A stretch of 64,000 nucleotides of DNA from Halichondria panicea. Its lineage: Eukaryota; Porifera; Demospongiae; Suberitida; Halichondriidae. A program made the position numbers and the translations under genes. Positions within the stretch are counted from its first letter, which is position 1; each line of letters begins with the position of its first letter. The stretch is taken from contig NC_087390.1 in NCBI RefSeq assembly GCF_963675165.1, forward strand, positions 1,569,501 through 1,633,500, read 5' to 3'. Under the pieces are notes generated by a model. It did not search any database and was not told where the DNA came from. It worked only from the letters and a program-made list of their open reading frames with translations. Positions 1-9,900 of this stretch are shown here, in pieces.

Positions 1-177
1 ATTGTTGTGTACTAAATCTGTATTTGTGATAAAAATTAATTATACTTTATTAGGGTAAAGATCATTAATGAAACAATGGTAGATCACAATTATGGGCTAG
101 ATGGGCGTATCAGTCCAATCCAACAGCAACGCCCAACTGCCATGTGGTAAAAGCCATGAAGATAGCCTAATTTCATG

Positions 178-2599
178 ATGCCTGCTCCTCTTCCACGATG
201 TTTCTTTGACATAGCTATCAATGGAGTGGCAAGTAAGTTATGGATGTGTTGGTTTGGCTGTATAATCAAGCTGTACTAGATCTAGTAGACATTTTAATAT
301 GCGACTGTCGTAAAAAGTATTTCTTCCTCTCTTGTTCAGCTGGGCGGGTTGTGTTTGAGTTATATAGTAATGTGGTTCCCAAGACAACGGAGAACTTCCG
401 GTGTCTGTGTACGGGTGAGAGGGGGGAGGGCAAGAGCACGTTCAAGCCACTACACTACAAGGGCACACCCATCCACCGTATAGTGAAGGGATTCATTGTA
501 CAGGGAGGAGACTTCAGCTGCGGTCAGTATGGACATTGTATCATGTCATTTGTGATAGTATTATGTACCTAAGTGTGAAAAAATACGATGCTTAAATTTT
601 TTTAGTCGTAAGTTAATTACATGTACACACAAGGGTACTACACATCTTCAGTAGTTTTCCCGAAGACAATTGGACAATCTTTGTGTTTCATCCCCCCTCC
701 ACACACACACCCACACACACACCTCCACCCCCACACACACCTCACACAGGTGATGGAACGGGTGGGGAGTCCATCTATGGTGGCATGTTCAAGGATGAGG
801 CGTTCCAGCACAAACACGAGAAACCATTCCTCCTCTCAATGGCCAACAAGGGACCAAACACCAACGGATCTCAGTTCTTCATGTGAGAGATTGGGCGGAT
901 AATAGCTGTGTGTGTGTGTGTGTGTGTGTGAGACTACCATCTTAGCTGCACTTATATTTATAGTATGAAATGCTACCATCCGGAATTAAAACATCTGGCA
1001 GAGGAGACCTAATCATGTCACCAGCCGAGGGTTTGCACTTTAGTGCTCTAGTGTAAATTGAATGTTTCTTATCCCCCTATGTATAGGTCTAGATCTGTAG
1101 GCGTGTAAAGCCTCTGTAATTGTCTCCATAAGATAATTATTGCCCTGAGCTTGAAGTCTGATAGTTGTGTTTGCAGCTGTGTATGTTCATCTTGTATACC
1201 GTATAGCGGGTAATTTTCATAAAGTAAATATTCGTTATTTTCGTGGGCAAGCTGACCTACACAAAATTTCACGAAACTCACCGTTTTCTAGTTGAACGAA
1301 TACCCAGTATACAGTATACAGAATGTAGTTTGTATACCAGTGTCGTTATAACAGTAATTATATTCTTACCCCCCACCCTCTCATAGTACCACTCGTCCTG
1401 CCCCCCACCTTGACGGCATTCATGTGGTGTTTGGTCATGTGATCAGTGGAGTACAGTTTGTGACAGAGATGGAGAATCAGAAGGTAGACACGAACTATCG
1501 ACCCTACACTGACGTCAGGATTGTCAACTCAGGGGAGCTGGTACGAGTCTCTAAAGGTGAGAGGTCATTTCCTTAATGCATGATTGTCAGGGTCAAAAGG
1601 TCGTATTTAACTGCCTTCCCAGATGACTTTAATTGCATTCCAATTGTCTCCAATTCTACCTCCAATCCTTGGAATAATTTTTAGAGTACTAGAATTGGCT
1701 TTTTAAATAGAGTTTCGATTGTCCAATGTTATCGATTTTATAATTTTCTAAAAAAAGCTCTTTCAGATGGTGTGTTTAATTCTTAAATTTGGAACGCGCC
1801 ATAATTTCTGGAAAATACCATGGGCTATAGTTCATGGTATTTTGCAAAAACAGACCTAAAATAGACTTTTGATTTTAAGACACCATCTTAACAAGTTTGA
1901 TCTAAGCTTTCAAAATATCATAAAATTTACGTTATTGGACCAACAGAACTAAAGTTATGGCCGTTCAAAGATGCTTTATTTAACGCTTGGCCAATCTACG
2001 TTATAGTTATGGTATGTGTAACCAGCACTGGTCTCTATGCCTACACTAATGTAGCGTACTAAATACACGCCCAGTTATCTAACACTCTCTGTTAATTCCA
2101 CAAACAGCTAAGAAGGTCAAGAAGAGAGCAGTGGTGGAGTTGTCAGCAGAGTCTACCAGCCATGATGAGTCATCCTCTGAGATTGAGAGTGAAGAAAGCT
2201 CCAGCGATGAGAGGAGCAATAGACGTAAGAAACACAAGAAGGGGAAGGTTGTAAAGAAGGAGAAAAGAAAAAAGAGGCGTAGGGAGAAGAAATTAAAAAC
2301 GAAAAAGAAAAAGAAGCCTCCACAGTGAGTATTAAAAATAATTATCACAATCTGAAAAAATTACGTATAAATACACCCGTGAATTTCTACGTAGGTTTAT
2401 TGCACGTTAATGTTTTTCCCAGGTCTGACTCAGAGGAGAGCTCTGTGTTGTCAGGTGATGATCATGTGACCTCCACGATGGTTGATGAGGAGGAGCCTCC
2501 CTTTCCTCCCGAGCTAGAGGATGAAGCTAACAAGTCGTGGCTGTACCAGCGCAGTAGGACACCCTCACCCGTCAGGGAGGAGAGAAAGAATGATACAAA
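178..2599 (+). CDS. PPIG: SR-cyclophilin (PPIG/NKTR type), 5' six exons, 3' end missing
   Basis: Peptidyl-prolyl cis-trans isomerase of the nuclear SR-cyclophilin class, which acts with splicing and transcription machinery. Exons by GT-AG and continuous frame: 178-232, 340-522, 750-882, 1387-1556, 2108-2324 and 2423-2599; ATGs lie at 175 and 178. Exons 1-4 encode the whole cyclophilin fold. [15 protein letters not shown] keeps the catalytic Arg, [10 protein letters not shown] and NGSQFF are canonical, and [11 protein letters not shown] has His where CypA has Trp, as in SR-cyclophilins. Exon 5 is an acidic/serine stretch followed by a Lys/Arg block; exon 6 contains [12 protein letters not shown] and RTPSPVREE. 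Family members continue into a long RS tail. Here exon 6 ends at a donor (GTAGGT, 2600) and no RS exon follows; formin exons begin at 3159. The gene is probably 3'-truncated or ends in a chimeric exon. Family assignment is confident, the exact orthologue is not. Confidence 0.85.
905..931. repeat. (TG)n microsatellite in cyclophilin intron 3
   Basis: Simple TG dinucleotide run just after the exon 3 donor. Confidence 0.9.
1020..1050 (+). mobile_element. 3' end remnant of the CTAG-ending Helitron-like element
   Basis: The stretch ends GCACTTTAGTGC then TCTAG followed by T. This matches the terminus of the elements at 48638-49207 and 54179-54748 read on the minus strand. No 5' end is visible in this intron, so only a tail is present. 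Confidence 0.45.
1197..1290. mobile_element. Fragment of the TACCGTATAGCG inverted-repeat family
   Basis: Begins TACCGTATAGCGGGTAATTT like the complete element at 33368-33595. The interior is AT-rich with TTTCGTGG-like words. The right terminus is degraded, so the end is approximate. It sits in cyclophilin intron 3. Confidence 0.4.
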
Positions 2600-3158
2600 G
2601 TAGGTCCGACAAAACTACAGTACCGTGTGTGTATATACACTGTACATGTATATGCTTAATTTCTATTTGCTTTGTGATTTGTAAATATTATGCAACTTTC
2701 TCGCAGTTTAACAACAACAAGAAGTTCCATTCAGTACTTCCCTATAATATCAGTGTTGTCTGTAGGTACCTCCTTCCATTCAGTATTTCCCTAGCTACCG
2801 TATAGCGGGGATATTTCGAGGGTATAAATGTTCATGGTTTTCGCTGATTAAGCATCTACCGCGAACATTTATACCAACGTATACCCTAATTATAGCCCAC
2901 GCTTTTGTCAGACAAATTGGACCCTACACTCGTGTTATAATTATAGTCCGTCTATTACATACCAACTTCATCCCCCCTCCGTTTAATCAATGGTTTGAGG
3001 ACTCTTTCAGCTGCCATAACCTGCATTCAATTTCAACTATTTTGGGGGTTTTTGACAGCTTAAAAAGAGACCTTTCAAATGGTATCATCAATGTTGAGTA
3101 CGTACATGTAATTACCAATTGCTTATCGATCACACCACATGTAAACCTCATTTTGTAG
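2600..3158. other. Junction between cyclophilin and formin fragment, no gene seen
   Basis: No coding exon is recognisable. A TACCGTATAGCG-type element starts at 2796 and contains an internal inverted repeat (GGTATAAATGTTC at 2820s against GAACATTTATACC near 2865). From about 2965 the sequence matches the formin intron near 20175-20340, including the dispersed word ACTCTTTCAGCTGCCAT. The switch from cyclophilin intron to formin intron therefore lies near 2900-2965. Confidence 0.6.
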
Positions 3159-3815
3159 GAGGCGTTCGGAGAAGTTGTGCAATACTTTGGAGAAAATGCT
3201 AAACTGAGTCAACCCAACTCCATCTTCCCCGTTCTGCACAGATTCGTCACAAACTTCAGAGTAACTTTCTTACTATAATTATAATAATGAGTGTTGTGCA
3301 TTGACATGTAGGATAGATGTTGGCATGTCATGAGATCAGTCTAGTATACTGCCCTAGGTAACCAGCAGTTGACCCTACAACTATTGCTGATACCATCAAT
3401 CACCTTTAGTGGTCTGTGGTGGTTTCCTGTTTGATATGCTTCAGGGGAGATGAGGGCTACTGATTATCTACAAACAACATGTTCACCTTTGTTTATACAT
3501 TGTCCAAAGAAATTGTTTCAAACCTTTGTCAAAATTAATGTTGGTTCCTCTTTCCCGTATGTATATGTATTTTAGTGTTTCTAAGTGCAGTCATGTACAG
3601 TATGTGGGTGTGGTATACAGTACAGTTTGAATGGTGAATGATATTTTGTCTCTATACAGAAAGCAGACAGTGACAACCTTGCCAAGATAGCCATCAGACA
3701 AGCTGTAAGTATATCACAAGAGCGTACATCAATCATTCTGTTAACACATTCTCTCATTCCCCCATTATAGCAACTGTGTGTATTACCTTGCGTGGATGAC
3801 ACTTCCTTATCAGAG
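3159..3815 (+). pseudogene. Formin FH2 fragment A (three exons)
   Basis: Copies of three consecutive formin exons: 3159-3260 ([16 protein letters not shown]...), 3660-3704 ([15 protein letters not shown]) and 3771-3815 ([15 protein letters not shown]). Splice sites are retained. No FH1 or earlier FH2 exons precede them. Just after the third exon, near 3825, the intron jumps to the sequence that precedes the [10 protein letters not shown] exon, so fragment A is joined head-to-tail with fragment B: the footprint of an internal tandem duplication. It cannot encode a working FH2 domain. It could serve as a fortuitous 3' acceptor for the truncated cyclophilin. Confidence 0.8.
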
Positions 3816-4302
3816 GTAAACAAGACATTCACTTTCACTTGTTATTGGCCCCCGTACTTGCTTGTTACAGCGTCATAGAAAGCATGGGGGCTCCGGGGGA
3901 GGGCTAGAATCCCCCTATACCTTTCAGACTACATTCTACTGCCTTTCCTCCTCTTGTGCCAACAATTAATATCAGTGTGACTCTACGTACATGTATATGC
4001 ATGTACATGTTTGTAGCAACATTCTATTAATAATTTGTAGCTTGCTTTCTGCTCTCATTTGGTTGTGGTTTACTCTTGCTATGTATCTTATTGCGCAGAT
4101 AATTCTAGCGTTTGGCAACTACATGAACAGCAGTAAGAGGGGCGGAGTGTACGGGTTCAAGGTGGCCTCTCTGGACATGGTGAGCTGGCCACACAAACTG
4201 ATTCACTCTAACAGACAATAAATTATGACTGTTTGTGGATGGGTTAACTTTTTCTCATGCATACACATGTACAGCAAACCATATAGGCCACGAGCATGAT
4301 TA

Positions 4303-4455
4303 TACTGTATAGCGTGAAATTTTCGAGATACTTACATTTCGTGGAATGGATAACTGCTTACCGGAGCCACGCCTTTAATCTTTGCACATTTAATTTTCGT
4401 GAATACACAAAAACAACAAAAATAAAGCCTCTCAAAAGTTCCGCGTTATACGGTG
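4303..4455. mobile_element. TACTGTATAGCG inverted-repeat element in formin B intron
   Basis: Left end TACTGTATAGCGTGAAATTTTCGAG and right end CTCAAAAGTTCCGCGTTATACGGTG are imperfect inverted repeats of the family seen complete at 33368-33595. The same insertion is present at 19342-19525, so it predates duplication of the formin segment. Confidence 0.65.
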
Positions 4456-4776
4456 TATCAGTATGTGTGACCTCCTCCCATGCAGCTGCGTGATTCTAAG
4501 GCCCCTAGTGACCACACGGTAACACTGATGCACTACGTAGCAGGAGTGATACGAGACAAGTTTCCCTTGCTGTTAGGATTTGTCCATGAGCTCACATACC
4601 TGGATAAAGCTGCACCTGGTGAGAAAATAGTGTCTATCATCAGCTTCTTGTTTCATTAGCTCTAAACCGCCTTGGAATTATATGTACATGTACTTTGAAT
4701 CACTGTCTCTCTGGCTTTTATCAATAGACATGCTCTGTAAAACATTGATTTTTGTCACCCCATCCACACACCACCT

Positions 4777-4778
<2 letters not shown>

Positions 4779-4818
<40 letters not shown>

Positions 4819-4835
4819 ACACACACACACACATC
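4779..4835. repeat. (CA)n microsatellite
   Basis: CA dinucleotide run just upstream of the 4857 exon acceptor. The orthologous intron at 19850-19935 has an interrupted CACACC version. Confidence 0.9.
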
Positions 4836-6474
4836 ACACCTCACACACCCACACAGTCTCTTTGGACCTACTCATGGCCGACTTCCGTCAGATCAGTAAA
4901 GGGATAAAGGAAGCGACTGGAGAGCTCATCAACAATAAACAGAACACTGCCCTCAAGACCTTCTGTCTGGAGGCAGAGCCTAAGGTCACCAAGCTGGAGA
5001 AAGGATTGGAGACTGCCAAGGTCAGCTCAGCTTTAAGATTTTATTATACATCGTTATTACGTACATGTACATGTAATTACCAATTGCTTATCGATCACAC
5101 CACATGTAAACCTCATTTTGTAGGAGGCGTTCGGAGAAGTTGTGCAATACTTTGGAGAAAATGCTAAACTGAGTCAACCCAACTCCATCTTCCCCGTTCT
5201 GCACAGATTCGTCACAAACTTCAGAGTAACTTTCTTACTATAATTATAATAACGAGTGTTGTGCATTGACATGTAGGATAGATGTTGGCATGTCATGAGA
5301 TCAGTCTTTCTAGTATACTGCCCTAGGTAACCAGCAGTTGACCCTACAACTATTGCTGATACCATCAATCACCTTTAGTGGTCTGTGGTGGTTTCCTGTT
5401 TGATATGCTTCAGGGGAGATGAGGGCGACTGATTATCTACAAACAACATGTTCACCTTTGTTTATACATTGTCCAAAGAAATTGTTTCAAACCTTTGTCA
5501 AAATAATGTTGGTTCCTCTTTCCCGTATGTATTTGTATTTTAGTGTTTCTAAGTGCAGTCATGTACAGTGTGTGGGTGTGGTATACAGTACAGTTTGAAT
5601 GGTGAATGATATTTTATCTCTATACAGAAAGCAAACAGTGACAACCTTGCCAAGATAGCCATCAGACAAGCTGTAAGTATATCACAAGAGCATACATCAA
5701 TCATTCTGTTAACACATTCTCTCATTCCTCCATTATAGCAACTGTGTGTATTACCTTGCGTGGATGACACTTCCTTATCAGAGGTAAACAACACCCTCTC
5801 CTGGTATAAGAATATCTCTGGAATAATAATCACTTGCTGTCTAAATATCAACTGAGAATGTTCTGTCTGTCTATATATTAACTGAGAACCTGCTTGCTTG
5901 TGTGTACAGGATGATCAGGGTGTGGACGTACTGCCTCAGATCTACGACGGAGCTATTGAAGAGATCATTTCCGGTCAGTTGAATGGCTACTGTCAGTATC
6001 TTTGAGACTGTATATATAATTTGGTAGTCTGAAGTTTACTGAGCAGCGTGCACATTTTTTAGGTGTAGATTTGGCCCTGGGTCATTTTGTATTTTGTAAC
6101 TATCGAACTATAGTATAGATTTGCATGCATGCTACTACATACATGACAGTGTACCAATTCTGAATTCATCGGCCGCTCTTGTGCTTGTACTATATACAGG
6201 TATGAAGAACACTGCATACAGACCGGCCAACTACAGACGTAACACATTACGTAAGCATGGCAACTCTACATCGTCCAATCAGGTGGCAGCACCCTCACCA
6301 CATAATGAACTTCTCAAGTCCCTACAGAGAAGAACTAAAGCTAGAGAGGACAATTACGGTGCCAATAGACCATGGCTGAAATAATCTGTATAGCTAGCTA
6401 AAATCATTTCATTCACCGTTATTGTCTTCTGTACATTTTGTGTTTCTTTGCTCAATTCATATAATTATACATGT

Positions 6475-6480
6475 AATAAA
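6475..6480 (+). terminator. Poly(A) signal of formin copy B
   Basis: AATAAA 91 bases after the TAA stop. The same context occurs at 21730 behind the longer formin. Confidence 0.6.
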
Positions 6481-6678
6481 ATGTATTGTATGTTCGTTGA
6501 TGACCCATGCTTTACCGTATTACTATAACAAGTTGGCATATGCGAGAATATAATTATAAGTATGCACATGTACATGTATGACATTGTGAGATTTACTATA
6601 TATAGTGCAGTTCATATACTTGAAGCAGGGATGAACATTATTATGAACAGTTTACACATGACAAAGAACAAAGTATAT

Positions 6679-6925
6679 ATATGGTAAAGATCATTGATGG
6701 AACAATTGAAAGAATAGCGTTGCAAAAAAACGGGGAGGGTCTTGTATTGTCAATTTGACAAAGGAGGAGGGTCTTAATTGCATGTATGTGGTCAAGTAAA
6801 CAAAGCTCTATTGTTCTGACCTTGTGTTCTGACTGCATATGCATTAAATCTGCACTGAAGAAGTAAGCTTCAACCACAACATTAAATCTTGGAGCTGGCA
6901 CAGTTGGTCTATTCCTGACAGAACC
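6679..6925 (+). promoter_or_regulatory. Conserved NLR upstream block and 5' leader (NLR1)
   Basis: The block begins GGTAAAGATCATTGATGGAA, then has GGGGAGGGTCTTGT (6731), and ends with a leader (CTTGGAGCTGGCACAGTTGG...) running into ACCATGAAGATG. The same order of words precedes NLR2, NLR3, NLR4 and an orphan site at 45612. Conservation and position suggest promoter plus 5'UTR; this is inference. Confidence 0.5.
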
Positions 6926-9900
6926 ATGAAGATGACATCTCAGAGACATGCCCGTTATCTCTCAATTGATCTGGACAACGATGTTACCCTGGTTTTCCGT
7001 AAGCCTAGTTGGCAGCTCAGAGCCAGCCTTGCCTCTGTGTTGATCACCCCTGTCCTCTACCAACTCTACCTCATTATGGTCACCATCAGATACATACTCT
7101 TCTTACAAACTTTTTCCTGTGAGTCAGTGAAGCATACTCACCAATAATTGCATAACATTTCTTATCATACACTTTTGGTATAATTTTACAGAGCATTATT
7201 ACGGGGCATAGGCCACTAAAGATCAGTTGTAAACAGCCATTAGTGCATTGCTTGGTATTCACGGAATGACCACAATTGTGATTTCATATATTTTACATTT
7301 TACGTATAAAATTATGTGTACTTTCTAGTCTCGCGGACTGAAAGAGAGTCTGGCCAATTTCACCGCAGAGTTGTGTTGACCTATGCCACAAATGTCGTGG
7401 TGCTCTAAGTGGTTGATAAGTGTTTGACTGTAGTAAGTTGTGAAACTGCACAGCTGCAGGCTTAGCTTTAATTATATGGTTTCACATGCACATCCGTCCT
7501 CTAACCACTAACCACTTATCAATGCAAACAGCCACTTAGACAGCTGCACAACACAAGTAGCTCATGTGTAATTTGCCAGACGATATGATATATCGGCTGG
7601 TCCACGAGACTAAGTTACAGCTACATGTGTATTTATAGTTAAACGTAGATAAGAGTAAAAGTGTTGAACTGCTAGTAACAGCATTTGCCCTGTATTGGTC
7701 ACCACTTGATAGTCATCAGTACTAATTAGCAATACTTCCCAGAACAGACCACAGTTTACTCAAGAACACTTAACAGTTTACTCAACTGAATGTTTTGCAG
7801 TATCGAACTTTATGTGTAGAAAATAAAATATGGACACTACTCCAGCTTTATATTGTAGGTGCTTATGCTAATCTGGGTGTGGCTACTTCGGGGTTTATTG
7901 TATCACGTGGCGAATGAAGAAGAAAAGTTAATTGTATGTTTTACTCTTGCATACATGCAGAGGTGGAAGCATTCTTGGTGCACTACTTACTGGTCAACAG
8001 AGATCTAGGAAGCTAGAGAGTGTCACTGTGCTAGTTTGTAGTAGTCTACCGTAGAAACTGGATTATTAGCGCTTACTCGACTATACAGAGCATAATTATT
8101 ATACGGGGCATAGGCCACAATGTAATTATACTTAAAGGGTCAGTTTTAAATACCGTATAGAGGGTGATTTTTGTGGGACAACATATTTTTGGTTTTCCGT
8201 GGTTGAAGGTCTGAATGAATATATTATCCATGAATGAAGCGACCTTGCCTACCTTTGCAAGTTCAACCACGAAAATATTACCTATGAAATGTCTTAATAA
8301 TTATTGCTGAACCACAAATATTTTGTCCCCCGAAAATTACCCGCTATACAGTAGGCATTAGTGCATTGCTTGGTATTCACGGAGTCATGACCACAATTGT
8401 GATGTCACACCACATGAATATATTTATGCAACTCTACACAGCTCCCCCACGTCCTGCTTGCCCTGTGGTTGACTTGAGTTGGACTGGAGTGTTTCCTTGT
8501 GAGCTGGGATGGAGGGGGAGTGCACTGGCCGTTCTCATTATGTCAGCTGTGCTTATCACCTGCTACTCACTCATCACTGCCTGCTTGGTGAGATGGAACC
8601 CTCGGAAACAATGGAACTCAACCACATCAGGTAATCAATTATATATTTACTGCTACAATAATTATAAACGTCACTCTTACTTTTTAGTTTTTGATACTCA
8701 AGAAAAGCCGACCAAGTTCCAAGTGAGAGTTCAGAGCACTAATCGACTGATGTTGCCCCCCACTCTCAGTCTGTGTATACTGTTACTGATATTCCGCTTA
8801 CTGTTACAGTCAGGAGATGTTGAAGCAAACCCTGGACCAACGCTTAGTAAGCAGTGTCTCAGTCTTATGTATGTATATAATGTACAAGTTGCTCCAGCTA
8901 TTTTATAGAACATACATGCACGAACCATGTGTACGACATTGTACTTATTATTTGTTTTGTAGCCTCAATTCTGACTCTCCGTGATTTGAATTCTGTTTAC
9001 AAGAACTTGATAAAAGCCGCTGGAAACTGGTTCAACTTGGGACTTGATCTGGGATTAGGCTTTGACATCCTTAATAATATCAGTGATAAACATCGAGACA
9101 ATCAAACCTGTCTACGTGACATGATAGCTGCTCGCTTGAAGACTGGCCCTCTTACCTATTCTGAAATATGTCAGAGTCTCAGAGCATCAACAGTTGATCG
9201 AAATGATGTCGCTGAGGCTATAGAGGGGACATGTACAGGTATGAATAGTAGCATTTCTACTGCAGCCTATAAAGAATGTAACTATGAATAGTCATGAGGA
9301 TAACTTAGACCACGATAACTATCTATAATTATTACCACAGCCTAGAGCCAGAAATGTAATTTGTTCAATCGGACAATTGTTATAGCATCCAATTACTTAC
9401 TTTCAGATGAGGATACTTCACATATGAAGCCGAAATTGTCCACAACGACTCCTGAACCAACCAGTGAGTTAGCTAATCGGTAGTTTATGTGGTGATATAG
9501 AGGCATTTGTTCATGTAAGACTTTGACTTTTGGATTTCTGTGCATTTTTTTTTATAAGAAAGGTTGGGCTCAGGCACATTTGTTGTATTTCTCACTGTTT
9601 ACTTAGTTTGGAGGGTCCATTATTGAAGATTCCACTGTATTATTACCTTCACTTCATGATTATTCTTTTATACTGTAGAATCCAAATCCGATAATCGTTC
9701 CACCATCCAACCAGATGAAGCAATAGGAATTTATCGATCATACTTAACTAGTATTTACGATACAAGATCCCTCCCTGCTGATGACAAATATCCTCTCCAG
9801 TGCGTTAAGCATTTTGTTAACCTAACATGTGCTGATGTAAGTAAACATTTATCCAGAGAGGAAATCAAAGAGTCTTGGTCAGAAATAGTTCAAGGCAAGC

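Larger units (their letters stand above)
4099..6384 (+). pseudogene. Formin 3'-half duplicate (fragment B), C-terminal FH2 plus DAD
   Basis: Near-identical copy of the last exons of the formin at 16042-21639. Exons: 4099-4179 ([20 protein letters not shown]), 4486-4618, 4857-5020, 5124-5225, 5628-5672, 5739-5783, 5910-5973 and 6200-6384, ending in TAA. Exon lengths equal those of the longer copy (81, 133, 164, 102, 45, 45, 64). The last two exons carry the DAD-like tail GAIEEIIS...[15 protein letters not shown]. All exons are open, but FH1, the lasso/linker and the first half of FH2 are absent and no promoter is apparent. It is a passenger of the duplication that also produced NLR1. Confidence 0.8.

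Noticed and set aside
621..902. 93-residue plus-strand ORF
   Set aside because: Out-of-frame reading across a CA-rich intron and the third cyclophilin exon.
8816..8839. 2A motif as evidence of an integrated virus
   Set aside because: No polymerase, protease or capsid-like sequence lies nearby. The motif sits in a spliced exon conserved in four NLR paralogues.
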